Below are positions 12,113 to 24,114 of a stretch of DNA of 64,000 nucleotides, in pieces; within the stretch, counting starts at the first letter, position 1; each line of letters opens with the position of its first letter. This DNA is from Flammula alnicola (Eukaryota; Basidiomycota; Agaricomycetes; Agaricales; Strophariaceae): NCBI GenBank assembly GCA_015499995.1, contig JADNRV010000123.1:96003-160002 (forward strand), in the 5' to 3' direction. Position numbers and translations under genes: made by a program. The notes under the pieces were generated by a model. The model worked only from the letters and a program-made list of their open reading frames with translations, made no database searches and had not been told where the DNA came from.

Positions 12113-14121
12113 AATAATGAGCAGTGAGGTGGTGAACGAATACTTGGGAATTGGATAGAGCGAAACCCTTTGAGGACGTGCGCCACCTGACCATAGAGAG
12201 GTTTCATTGGAGCCTAATTTTAGTCTAAGTCATGCAGAAGAGAAGATATGACGACGGAAGATATATCAACCGAGACAAAAACCTGCTCATTCAAAGTTTC
12301 GGAGAGAAGCCGAATAGAGCATGAGGGTAAGATGGTATAACGAACACAGAAATTTTGTAAAATCTACTTCGCTGTCCTGTAACCACCCTTCGTCCCGCTG
12401 CATCTCTGATTCCCTCCGCACAAGCCAAACTCTATTCCTATGTCAAGTGAAAACTCGGTTTTAGATTGCGTGACTTGGTTCAAGCCTGCGCAGCGTATCC
12501 GCATTGCATTTGTGGTATCGATATACAGTAGGATGGGAAGGGAGATATTATATGACAGAAGGCGAGAACAAGGCGAGAACCGACTCCCGAGAGCTCCCGA
12601 GTTACTTGCGTGGAGTAACGTTGCGTGTAAAAGTCCGGAGGGTGCATGTAATTATGTAATATACATATCCAGTTTTCTTCTAACGGCATGTCACATGATA
12701 TTCAGATTTACGGAGAGAGAACTTAAGGAGAGAAAATCCTTGGGAAATCCAGTTACTTTAATACTTATACCAATGCGTAAACGCTACATGAAAATGACTT
12801 CCAGCTTCAACCTTCGAGATTATGGGGCATTTGGAACTCAGCACACTGCGCTCAGGCTTTGAGGCCGAGGCGTTATTTATATCGGCCTCTGGTATTACTA
12901 CTGGAAGTCATCTGTCTTGGAAAGGCGACGTTATTTATGGCTGGTATTTGTTTGCCGTAACGGTGGAAAAATGTGAGCACGGACAGGTCTCAGAGAACTT
13001 TCCATGACTCATGCATGCGTCGCTCATGGAGCAACACTCAGCGACATTCACATCCGGTCCTTTCTCTTGGTCATTCAACCCTTAGCCAAAGATTGCGAGT
13101 GCAGGGAGCAATCATACTACGTTAGATCCCCGAATAGTTTTGTTTGTTCAGTTTGAGCTCATGGCGATGGATATCATGTCCGCAAATAACCTTCTTGTGA
13201 CGAACTGCACGGAAAATGATTCATTACGTAGAGTTGGAGGTATCGCGGAGTGGCCATTCAAAGGGGCGTCTCGAAAGTACTACAATATCTAAAAGTCATC
13301 TTTTTCCCGAAGCAATAGGACCCCGGTAGAATTACGATAGGATACCATTCAAAGCGCCATCATATAAATCAAACGCAGCAAGCTGGAATGATAGGACTGC
13401 CATTGAGTAAATTCTACATGCACTGTAATAACATAGAATGCGGCCTCAAGTAACTCCTCACTGAAGCAAATGATAGAGTTAGAATAGGATACATTAAAAT
13501 CCACTCACATAGAATGAAGGCAAAACTGCAGTCTAAAATCACTTCTATCGGCCGTTGAAATCGTTGATAGAATTAATTCTACGACATTCGGCAAATGCTC
13601 TCGTGGTGACCGTGTTCCAAGCTCTCGATCTGATGGCCGAGGTAGGTGGATCACGAAGTTAGGAAAATTTTGTACATGAACTCAAATCCACGTCATTCAA
13701 GGCAATGCTCTCTCAATCCCTCTCTAAATCAAGCTGAGACCATGATGCTTCCTGATTCCCTCTCGTGAGAACGGCCTTTTAAGCTCACGACCAAATGTCC
13801 GTAGCAGGTGGATCACGAAGTTCAGAACGGGGTGCATGCCCTTGGTGCAGTGATATTGGCCGTTTGTTCGGAACCATGTGACCTTCCAGAGCGCTCACGG
13901 GGAAACCTTTTCGTTCAAGGGAATGGTCCGGACTCTAGAGGCAAGGTCTGATAGAAAATGCATAAATACCTGTCCCTCTGCAGCTTTTTCACTCAGCTCC
14001 TCTTCCTACATTCGATCAGGTTAGCATTCTTTCCAAGCCTCCTCTTCATCATCCTGTTGTATAACCTTTAACTCACTCCACTTTTTTTTCGGTCATTTAG
14101 AAGCTACGCCATCTCACCATA
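12113..14121. other. Intergenic, promoter region of the next gene at its right end
   Basis: No gene is supported across 12.1-13.9 kb; frames are short and featureless. Two diverged copies of a block ending in GGTGGATCACGAAGTT lie at about 13595-13662 and 13755-13820, roughly 158 bp apart, upstream of the secreted-protein gene. A 5'-UTR intron of that gene is likely at 14020-14100 (GT after CGATCAG, AG before AAGCTACG). Confidence 0.45.
13961..13968 (+). promoter_or_regulatory. TATA-like box of the small secreted protein gene
   Basis: CATAAATA lies ~50 bp before a pyrimidine-rich stretch and the putative first 5'-UTR exon, whose intron is 14020-14100. The position is consistent with a core promoter for the gene starting at 14122. 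Confidence 0.4.
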
Positions 14122-14505
14122 ATGCAATTCAACGTTGTCTTCATCGCCACCGCTCTCCTCGCTTCCGCCTCTCTGGCGATGTCCGCCACAGTCACTGGCT
14201 TCGCCGGGGCGGGCTGCACTGGTACTAAGGGCCAGAGTTTCCAAGTGCCGTCTGGAGAATGTTTCAGTTTGGGAAGCGGCTCGACGAAGTCATTCAGCTA
14301 TTCTGGTGTCCCCAGTGAAATCGAGTTCTACGTTTCTGGCGGTGGCCATGATTCTTGCACCAATGGTCCGAGCTTGGTGCTTGGTGGTGGCTCTGGATGT
14401 GCAACCGCGCCTACCGGGTAAGCTCTGAGTGAACTTTTTGATGGGGTGGAACTAATGATGTTTGTTGGTGGTAGATTTAATTGGGAGAGCCTTGCGGTCT
14501 TTTAA
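14122..14505 (+). CDS. Small secreted cysteine-containing protein
   Basis: Two exons (14122-14417, 14475-14505) encode 108 aa. A signal peptide (MQFNVVFIATALLASASLA) is followed by a ~88-aa mature chain rich in Gly and Ser with cysteines in GAGCTGT, GECFS, DSCTN and SGCAT, likely two disulfides. The second exon adds FNWESLAVF before the stop. It resembles small secreted beta-rich proteins that are widespread in Agaricomycetes, but I cannot name a family or function. Effector, wall-associated or defence roles are all possible. Confidence 0.75.
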
Positions 14506-14660
14506 ATCTCTAGTGGTAGTCGCCACAGAGACAGCTCTCGGTTCCATCAGTCTTGATATGTGAAGCGATATGTATTGAATTGTAATCGCTCAAGGGATTT
14601 GTCGAAGTCAAATAAAACTGTTTTTTGAGATATGACGACGCTGGGCACGGGTTTTTGGCA

Positions 14661-14712
14661 GTGAGGCGTGAGTGCGTGAGTGTGAGTGAGTGAGTGAGTG
14701 GTGTGTGTAAGT
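14661..14712 (+). repeat. GAGT/GTGA microsatellite
   Basis: A run of GAGT-type tetranucleotides (GTGAGTGAGTGAGTGAGTGG) followed by a GT run. It is a simple sequence repeat just after the small secreted protein gene. Confidence 0.8.
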
Positions 14713-16970
14713 GTCGCATATTGTGTGAGTGCGTGTGCAAGCGCCCGTTGAGCGCCTACGGATAATGCACCCGGTCACACATGTTCCCACGGCACCTGGC
14801 ACACAAGCCCTCGCGCAAAAACGGCAACATGCACCCTCCTTCTTTAAAATTGGGTAGAACGAATTTTATAGGTACTACATTAAACATAAAAACTATTTGT
14901 AAGTACTCTAAATTCTTTTACCGGCTTGATAGAGGTAATCTGCTTGGCTTGATGTTCTCATAGGTCGCTCACACTACTAAAGCCTAATGACAGCGTAAGT
15001 TGTAGGTAAAAACTATATGTACAACGAGGAGTTGTCGACCTATAGATATCAACCATGGATCTTCAAAGCTTCATACTTGAGAATTTCCGACTGTGGTGAA
15101 AATTTGGGGGCCCAGAGAACCCTCCAAAGCAGAATCAATGGTTTACAATGGTTTAATATGGTGACGTCCACCATCTCCATTCAGAAGGTCAACGTTCAAC
15201 AGCAATCGATGGCCTAGCTTGCTCTTGTAGATATGCTACGCAGGAGCGGGCAGACGTGGGGGTTAAGACGACAAGTTCAGCCGGCGCATGCCATTCCGAG
15301 CTTCGTGCGCGCTCGGGGAGAAAAGCTGGAGAAGGGACGGCATGTTGAGGGTGAAGCTGCTGAGGATCAGTGCGAGCCAAAATATGGAGAGATGATGATG
15401 AGAGGAGGATACTAATGTCGATATACGTACTATACATTTTCTGCCACTGTACGGGCATGTATCTGACGAGTTACACTGCAGACAGAAAGATCGGAACTGT
15501 AGGGAAAAGAAAGCTAGTCGCTCGAGTTTTTCGTATCCGAATCGCTGGATTTTTGCACATTATTTTACGGATGGATAGACCAGGGAAGAACGGGCGGGCG
15601 CTGTGTGGCGCTGTGTCTTCTGTGAGCTGGCAGAGAGGGAGTGGCGACGGTTCACCGCGCTGGTGGGATGCATCACAGCCGTCTCCACGCTGAGGGTTTG
15701 TGAGAGGATTGATTGAGGTGAAGGAGCATGTTGACCATGCGGTGGGCTCGATGTGGCAAGGGAGAGCGAGAGGAAGGAGCTAGGGTGGCGATCGACTCAT
15801 TGTCGGTAACTAGTAAGAAAGAAAGCATACGACGCGAGCTGATACGGAAACTGCATAAGACTCAAATAGGGGAGAAAATATATGTTCAAGCCTATCTTTC
15901 CACGTCTCAATAGCTCGTTACCGTCCTCAACGTTCAACAAGCATGGGTTCCATCCATCCCAGTCTCCAGATAATGTTTTGGCATATATCGCCGGGGTGCA
16001 CGAAGACGGGTATGTTGTCCAGAGAATCGTCTATCAGCAGTGCAGAGTTTGTCTCATTAGCGATACGAGAGGCGGAGACCCGACGTTTCACGAGGATTGG
16101 TGGAAGCGGAGATATGCTGCGGTGAGAGTTGAGTCAGAGCGGGGAGGATAATCGATAAGCGATATCTATAAAGTGTTGGCTACATACCTGGCACTGTACA
16201 TCCGTGAGGCGGGTCAATAAATAAAAGTACCTCGTATACCAGGATTTTTTTTTTTGCATACCTCTTGCCCTCTTGGTTCAAATTCTCAAACGGAACATAT
16301 AAGTCATGTGAAGTATTGATTTTCCCTTTAAGGGAATGTCAAAGTGGGGGAGAGTTGGGCTAGTTTCTGTATACCTCAAACTTCTAGTATTCTAATATTC
16401 GTCATACCCGTATACCCCATGCCTCTTATCCGAACGTACCACCTCAACTGCCACCGACCCCTCCAGCACCTTCAGACTGGAATGCTGATCCTCGACTTTC
16501 CGAGTTTAGCCGTGTTCTTCAAACACTAGGTTGGTTTCCTCCTTTGACACCGAGACCTTGACACAGGCCTCCCCTGATGCAACGAGTTCGTGTGGGTGGG
16601 CACATGTGACAGTGAGATCAGGTCACACCGTGGAGTAGATTAGATAGCATAGGTCACATCAGCACGTGCATGTTCAAGTCCGTATGTAACAGTATAATGA
16701 TTAATAATAATAATGTACTATTATGTAGATGCCAGCGAGCGCGTAGCTGAATCCATTCTTGCCTTTCGCCATTGCCTGCGACGCCATCCGCACGGCTTCC
16801 CAGCTCGACGCGCATATTCGGTGAGCATATCCGAGAGCAGGCCAGATCGTCCTCCTCCAACGATGTTACCTTTTCGATAAGGATAAGTACTATAATCTTT
16901 TCCCTCGGTAGCTCGGCACATAAATAATCTACATGACTTTCCGCGACCCTCACAAATATTTATTTCTCAG
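14713..16970. other. Intergenic, no supportable gene
   Basis: No domain-bearing frame was found. A plus-strand frame at about 16380-16560 ends in a Pro-rich stretch (NVPPQLPPTPPAP) and could be an orphan C-terminal exon. I looked here for the missing N-terminal half of the glyoxal oxidase and did not find it. A T9-10 run is at about 16243. Confidence 0.4.
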
Positions 16971-18331
16971 CGTTTTCGGTCTTCCAGATGGTAGAGTCCT
17001 GATGGTGGCAAACAACCAAACGATCAATTTGCGACATCGAGAAGAATACTGAGACCATCCTCCCAGACATCCCGAACGGCGTACGCGTCACGAACCCGTT
17101 CGACGGCTCCGTGACCCTCCTCCCTCTCTCGCCACCACTCTACACCCCAGAGGTCCTCGTCTGCGGTGGAACCGCCACTAGCGACCTAATCCAACCCGCG
17201 AACCTGTTTTCGCAGGATCCTGCTTCTGACCAATGCAGTCGTTTAACCATTACGCCTGAAGGTATCAAGAAGGGATGGCAAGTCGAGAAGATGTTGGAAG
17301 CGCGCATTATGCCCGAGCTGCTGCTCCTTCCCAACGGCCAAGTCCTCATCGTCAACGACGGCCAGACTGGATATGCTGCATTCGACACCGTTCCGGATCC
17401 CGTCGGGTTCCAGTCGAATGCCGACCATGCAGCGTATGGTCCCATTCGCGCGATATTTCATGTTGTTATATGCTTACCTTACTCCTTGCAGGTTCACGCC
17501 GTCTCTTTATACCCCTGAGCTACCCCTTGGCCAGAGGATAAGCAACAAGGTCATGCCTACGACCGATATTCCTCGTGTATACCACTCCGTTGCGAGTTTG
17601 ACGCCCCAAGGGTAGGGTCGTTTTCTATGCCAGCATCACAGAAACACAATTAATCCCTCTTGCGTATAATTAGAAACATTCTCATCGCCGGCTCCAATCC
17701 CAACGGCCAAGTTGTAAACGGAACTGGAGAATTCCACACGTACATGTATTTTTGCCCCAACCCAGCACCGCAACTTTCCTCTAACATCTCAATCATGCAG
17801 CGAATACCGCGTTGAATACCTCAACTCCCCATATATGTCCCTGCAGCGCCCCGTCATGTCCAACGTGCCGGCCAAGATCGGGTTCAATAAGCGCTTCACG
17901 ACCAACGTTTCCGTCCCGAAGAACCTGAAAGCAAACTCTATACAAGGTGTTTTTTTCAAACTTAGTTCACACGTCTCGCGCCTTAATCATGCTAATGTCC
18001 ATTTTCTCGCCGTCTTCTAGTCGCTCTTATGGACCTAGGCTTCTCCTCTCACGCATTCCACTCGAGTTCGAGATTGGTCTTCATGGACGCTCAGCTATCC
18101 CCAGATCGTAAAACTCTGTCTATTATGAGCCCTCCGAATAGCAGAGTGTACCCACCGGGCCCTGGTGAGTTCATGTCCCGTCCGTTCTCGGATTTGGTTT
18201 TCTTAATGGTTTTCATGTCCAGCGTATATTTTCGTGACTATCGACGATGTTACTAGTGCCGGCGCACAGGTTATGGTTGGAAGCGGCGCTCCGCCACCAG
18301 TCGCTGACCAAGGCCTCCCAAACCAATTTTG
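16971..18331 (+). pseudogene. Glyoxal oxidase-like copper radical oxidase (AA5), 5'-truncated and frameshifted
   Basis: Glyoxal oxidases are secreted copper enzymes that make H2O2 for ligninolytic peroxidases. The frame enters at a splice acceptor (TTTCTCAG at 16963-16970) with [17 protein letters not shown], near the middle of the family's usual ~550 aa. A one-base surplus near 17025 breaks the frame before [18 protein letters not shown]. From there exons 17433/17492-17611/17674 onward read well: [31 protein letters not shown] (Tyr-His copper ligands), [19 protein letters not shown] (third His region), and a normal end at 18331. The half carrying the Cys of the Tyr-Cys cofactor is absent, so catalysis is not expected. 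Confidence 0.8.
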
Positions 18332-18544
18332 AAGTAAATATACATTGAATTGCATTCCGCTACAGTTGCCTGAACGTAATTCATGAAAAAGAGAGATAAG
18401 ATATGTCACATTGGGTTTTGTGTGTGAAATCTTTCACAGCCTCATGGCGTCAATACGAACAGCCTTGCGTGTGAAAGCTTCGTCCATGTCCCTTCCCTCA
18501 TACGCCCTTGCAGCTATTCCTACGCCGACACGATAACGCCCGCG

Positions 18545-20553
18545 ATGGATACTACTTCTCTGACCCATAACACAATGTTTTCTTCTACCTCCAATGCTGT
18601 GTTTACTGGCGGAACATTCACTCAGCACAACGGGCCCAGTAGTGTGAAAGTTGACAGTGCTAAAGGTGCGACACAGTAATGCTTCCCGAAGGATATGCTC
18701 AAATTGGTGGATGAGAACTAGGAGGGTTTGAGCGCCTCCTAGAGGTAGTGGCACCAGCTGCCTTCCACAACTCTGAACAGCGCGCCGACACTCCGAAATG
18801 TCACCCAAATACGAGGATTGCGGTCTTACAGAAGATTATAGACTGGATTCAGAATAGCGAAGACCGCGACGCATGGATAATGTGGTTACACGGTGCAGCA
18901 GGTGCAGGAAAGTCCGCGATTACCCAATCTATCACTGAGCTCTGCGTAAACTCGAAGCTCGCTATTGCGAGCTTCTTTTTCTTTCGCACAGATCCTACCC
19001 GCAATTCTGCACACCCCCTTGTCGCGACGCTCGCCTATCAGCTTTGTAGGACGAGTTCCGCTGCTCGGGAAATTATCACACGAGCTATCGAGAAGGATCC
19101 TCTGGTGTTCCAACAGTCATTCAAGTCACAGCTTGAATCCCTCATTATCGAACCTCTTCGCCAGCTCAAGCGCATCTCCGATGTTTCAACCGATCTCACA
19201 TTTCCATTGTTAATCGTCATTGACGGTCTCGATGAGTGCGAAGGCCGCGATGTGCAAACCAGTATCATTTACGCCATTTCTGATGCTCTTCGCGATAAAG
19301 ATCTCCCCGTTCTATTTCTCATTGCCAGTCGCCCGGAGCAACACCTCACGATGGCGTTCAGTTCGAGGAAGGTGGCCGACATACTTACACGATTGCCCTT
19401 GGACGATACATATTTTCCCGACAAAGACATTCGACTCTTCCTCAACGACAAATTCGCTGAAATAAAGATCGGCCATCCATTCAGGCATCTTATTGACCCC
19501 TCTTGGCCCGCTGCGGACGTCCTTGAAAGCCTCGTCGAAAAATCCTCTGGCCAGTTCATATATGCATCAGTTGTGATGAATTTTGTTTCCTCGTCTCGTC
19601 ACCACCCGGTACAACGTCTAGAAGTCATTCAGGGTATACGTCTTGTTGGCGTCCTCGAAACTCCCTTCGCGCAGCTCGATGCACTATATATGCATATCTT
19701 CTCATGTGTGGAGGATATCAAACTTGCAACGCTAATTCTCAGCTTTGCGTTGCTTGGGCGCGCCACCCGGCGTTTGTACATCGAGAAATTTCTCGCTTTG
19801 GCCGAGGGAGACGTAGAGATTGCTTTAGCCGACCTGCCATCAGTTGTGGTACTGGAATCCGACACCATCAAATTCCTTCACGCCTCCCTACCAGACTTTC
19901 TACTCGATCCTGCTCGATCCCAGAATTATTATATTGATCCTCCAAACGCACACGCCGATTTCGCTCACCGCTGGTTCGAACATTCAAAGGCTCGTCGTTT
20001 GATGTCAATTTTTTACTATACTGGTGTGCCTCAATCATACACATATGTCCCTCTATCCTTTACTGATTCAATGTCCATACCTGTTGCCGAATCGCTATAG
20101 CATCCCCTATCATGATGCTCAGTGCTCCATCAGATCAGGTTGTACGACACCTGGACGCTGCTGCTCCAACCAACGAACTTCACCAAGATATCTTGGAGTT
20201 TGTTCCTCGTCCTGAATATTTTATTGCCCTTGGGAGTGAGACGGCTTTCAGCCCTGTAACGGCTCCGAAGATGTCGAAGTTTCTCTCTTCCATCAAAGCC
20301 CTGGTAAGGTCCACTCATTAAAGCACAACTTTGTTTTATCTGAGAAATTTAACAGGATTTCGGGGACGAACACAGAGCGTACAATTATCAGCTTGAAATG
20401 ATGACTCGGATGGCCAAAAAGAAGTATCCGGATAGCTTCCGTGAATTGGGTAGGGATCACGACATTTCTAAAATCCTCATCAAACTCGAGGAAGAAGGCA
20501 TATTCAAGAAGTGGCCGTTACGCAGATTGTTGGAAAAGGTATTCAATATGTAG
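18545..20553 (+). CDS. NACHT-domain NTPase (fungal STAND / NLR-like)
   Basis: Signal-transducing ATPase of the fungal NLR-like repertoire, thought to act in non-self recognition or regulated cell death (family knowledge). Four exons (18545-18665, 18722-20023, 20101-20303, 20356-20553) give 607 aa. The start is MDTTSLTHNTMF, followed by VFTGGTFTQHNG, a typical N-terminal stretch of basidiomycete NACHT proteins. CHPNTRIAVLQKIIDWI precedes Walker A GAAGAGKSA (~residue 98), then FFFRTDPTRNSAHPLV, Walker B LLIVIDGLDEC (~201) and the sensor region LFLIASRPEQH. A helical C-terminal half follows with DFGDEHRAYNYQLEMM. No WD40 or ankyrin repeats are present. The stop at 20551-20553 is followed in the same frame by 75 more open codons to TGA at 20779-20781, so this may be a premature stop. 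Confidence 0.88.
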
Positions 20554-21029
20554 CTGGATGACAGAAGCAACACCTCGATTCTCAATTCGATTGACATCGG
20601 GGGGTTTGGACATTGGGTATCTTCATACGCTAAGAGCTGGTGTCGTGATCCAGATCGGTCTCTGTGTGGATCGGGTGTGTATGAATTATTTGCTATTTAT
20701 GACGAAGTAATCTTAAATGCACTTCGACTCCGAGCTAGAGGTAGCGAGTCGGATGTCCAAGACCTGGCGGTAGCGGGGTGACCTTGATTGTGCTCACGCC
20801 TTGGCCCGGGATACGTGTAGGCTGTTGTCATTTTAATATGCCATGTATGTGCCGAGGATGAACGAGGTGAATAACGGTGTGGAGAATGGAAGATCGCGCA
20901 TTCGAGACGGTTGGTGGTATGGTGTCCCAGCACCTGTGTACATCACAACATTGCAATTGACGGTTGCGTTGGGATGACGATCCATTCCAAGTTGCCTGAC
21001 GGCCTTATCCCGTTGGTATAGTGGACATC

Positions 21030-21300
21030 TATAGCTACTTTGACCTCTTGGTAAGTCTCCCTCTAAGTCCAATATCATAGAGTTTCTCATCAACGACCAG
21101 TCCCTGGGTATTCCCAAACGAAGGATGAGCCAACTCGTTAGGATCTTCCTTCGGCGAGGCTCCTGCTGCCTTTCATTTCTTTGAGGGGCTGGGTGTAATA
21201 TCCTACCTGCAGAGCAAGACACTACGGAGGTGTCCACATCGGCGAGGACGTTTAACAGTCCCAAACGACCGTTAATGTTGATTTCAAACGTACTTTGCGG
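21030..21300 (-). pseudogene. Fragment related to the RBR ligase gene at 33.2 kb
   Basis: Minus-strand DNA here matches the first exon of the RBR gene. It encodes GLLNVLADVDTSVVSCSAG against GLLNILADADTSVASGSAG there. At base level GAAGG-AGATCCTAACGA, CCTTCGTTTTGGGA-like and ATTGGACTTAGAG blocks recur in the same order with small gaps. The frame is broken and no later exons follow, so this is a decayed partial copy. Confidence 0.65.
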
Positions 21301-21527
21301 CTGTGTGGGGTGTTCGGATTCTTCATCTTCGCTAGAAGAATGCGCCGAATTTGTGGCATTTGAATTTTGAATGTTAGTCAGCTATTTTTTCATGCAGGCA
21401 GCAGGGTTCGGCGCGCTCGCCAATCGATTTCACTGACAGAGAGGGACCAAGATTGAAAATATTAACTAGTAAATTCGCATCTTATACACATCGTACTTGA
21501 ATATCACTGAAAAAGATGGTCGGCAAT

Positions 21528-22504
21528 TTACCATGGAAGGTTGGTTCCATCGAAATGCCAGAACGCGCTAGTCTTCTCGAGCGTGAGTGCCTCGGAGATC
21601 TTGATGACGTTGTCGGCAGCGGCCTCTGGTGGGAAATGAGGGACCTGGGGAGCGTATTTCGCCATCCACTCGTTGATGCCCTCGCCGAGAGCTGTCTGTG
21701 ACCAGCCTGTCGTGATATGATCGTGTAAGAAAACACAAGTATATTGTTGAAAGAGAGAAAGATGCGTACCCGGGTGGATAGCGGCGGTGGTGACGCCTTC
21801 ATATTTAAGGGTAGCGGCCCACTTGTGCGCCAGCCTGAGAGTATACATTGTAAGTATACCAGCATTCTGACGAATAAAAAGACAAGACACACATGTTGAG
21901 AGCAGCCTTGGCAACAGAGTACGCGTTGAATTGGCCAGCCATCAGGAATGTAATCTGGGACGAGGCGAGGACGGAGCTGATAAAGATGATCCTCTTCAAC
22001 TCGGACTTCTTGACGAGAGGAAGGAAGGCGCGGGAGACGCGGAGAGGAGCGACGGTGCTGAACGTCATTTCGTCTGCGAATTCATCGAGGTTTCTAGATA
22101 AATTTTAGTACAGCGAATTGATCTTCGTTTAAGATCAATGTGAACGTACAAGTCTTCAAACCGGGTGTTTGGTTGAGGGTTCTTGCCAGCGTTGTTGACG
22201 AGGTAGTCGAGCCCGTTGGGGAGGAGAGGGGTGACGGCTTCGACAGCCCTGTCAACGCTCTCTTGGCTCGTGATATCTAGTTCGACGATTTTCAGGCTCT
22301 TTGGGTGCTTCGAAGCGAGCGCCTGAAGCTCTGGGGAATCGACGCTGCGAGCAGTGGCGATGACGAAGTTGCCGTCGTTCTTGAGCTATAGTTGATCATT
22401 TCGTGAGCGCTTGAAATGGGCGTTCTGAGGCCGGTACGTACCAGATTCTCGACGGTGTTGTAACCGATACCCCTGTTAGCGCCGGTGATCAACCAGGAAG
22501 GCAT
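21528..22504 (-). CDS. Short-chain dehydrogenase/reductase (SDR)
   Basis: NAD(P)-dependent oxidoreductase of the classical SDR fold. Five exons (22504-22442, 22385-22150, 22093-21893, 21834-21770, 21706-21528) join in frame to 247 aa, the normal SDR length. Motifs in order are WLITGANRGIG (TGxxxGxG cofactor site), FVIATARS, LDITS, LDYLVNNAGKN (NNAG), FISSVLAS (catalytic Ser) and YSVAKAAL (YxxxK). The C-terminus is GTNLPW. Cofactor and substrate specificity cannot be told. A decayed relative sits at 36.8-37.7 kb. Confidence 0.93.
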
Positions 22505-24114
22505 GCTGAATTGGTGAGTGAGGTGAGTGGAGCTGTTGAAGATTGCGGGAGGTGGAGGCTGTTGTTCTGACTCGTCCCAACCATCCTGGAGGTCTTTTAT
22601 ATGTCAAGGATAGAAGTGAATAGAAGAATGTCGAAGGTGAGACAAGAGCAGGGACGGGACGCGTATGCTACTTGCAGGAGGAGCAAGACACGTCGAGTGG
22701 GCGTTTGACTAAGGATTACGAATAATTCATTGCGACCAGTCGTGCTATTTTTAGATTTGGTCGGAGGCGGCAGTGCCATTACCGATCCCCGAAGCCTCTC
22801 TCATTTTTGTCAGCGCACCGAGGTCGGGTAGGGTATGGGCGCTTCATTGATACATCAAATGCGCGGCGCAGATGATTGCTAGAGAGGTAGCACACTCGAT
22901 TTACAGTTTTGCTTGTTACAAATAGTTATCCTTTTTAGATCACCAGCGGCACTGATTCACGGGGAATTTAGTCAGTCGCCCGTCCTGCGCCCCTTGACGT
23001 TCTCGGGGAAAAGTGATGGGACAGCCGACAACGGTCCGCAGTCAACATTCGGTATAGCTGGCGGTGTTGTGATAAGTCGAAGGCGGCGAATAGGACAAAA
23101 AATCATATTGGTAGAGTACTTGGGCTCAGAGTGCTCCGTGGAACGATATTATTGCTATCGAGGCATCTATTACATTGAATAGTGACCGAATCGCGGAAGA
23201 AACCTGAGGAAGAAACTAAAAAATGAGTACCACGTATTTGTGAGCGCCAAATCCTAAGGATTCATGGAAATGGCGGACGCGATGCACTCGCCGCCAGGAG
23301 GTCGCTGAACGATGGCAGGACACCATGATGAGAATTGACACTAGTCAATTGAGACAGCGATTAGAAAGTCCGTGAAGTCGAAACTGGTTCACGACGCACC
23401 ATACAGGTTTCCCTCTAGTGTGTTTCAAATTTCCCCCGTTAATCACTCCAAGCTTGAACGAACGAATTATGAATGAGGCAAAGAGTTCACTATGCATTAT
23501 GAGAGCGTCAAGCCTGAGTCGAGCATGAAATTTGGCTGTCACTCTATGAACACATCCGCCAATTTCTCCTCGACGCGAGCTCAGATACCATCTTGCAAGA
23601 ACGACTCAAAGATATATCACCCATGAAAGGGCGTATATTACGTAGCATTTGGGTATTTTTATCGTCAATACTATTCGGTCTGACGGAAAACGTCAGGGAA
23701 ATTATAAACAAAAACGAGGACGGAGACCCACCTTTACATGGCACTTAACAAGGTCCTGGGCTGTTCACGATTATGTTAAACCCTGTTTCGAGGCAAGCAC
23801 TGTATCTGTCTGTAAACGTTGAGATATAAGCAAGGAGTAGGGTTAAAAAAACAAGACTAGAGAGAAACAAAAAAGCAATTCAGCATCAGCGCGCGGAATC
23901 CTTGCCTTTGTTGGATACGACGATACGACGTGGATATGAAGTGGATATGAAGTGGACGCGTGGTTTGTTTGTTGACAAAGGTGCCACGTGTGAAAATGAG
24001 TAGGGTTAAGGTTGGAATGGGTTCGTGCGGACGACAGGCTGTGACTCCCATCTGCCACTCATCCACTCTCCTCCTCCCCCGCCCCACTCTCCTCCCCGCC
24101 GCTTATCGTCAGTC
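22505..24114. other. Intergenic, no supportable gene
   Basis: Divergent promoter space between the SDR (leftward) and the FHA gene (rightward). Open frames are short. The last ~60 bp before 24115 are CT-rich with no intervening ATG, typical of a fungal core promoter or 5' UTR. Confidence 0.5.

Noticed and set aside
20833..21264. 143-codon minus-strand ORF as an independent gene
   Set aside because: Its N-terminal part is a broken copy of the RBR exon at 33.4 kb and the rest follows no domain; it is better treated as a pseudogene fragment.
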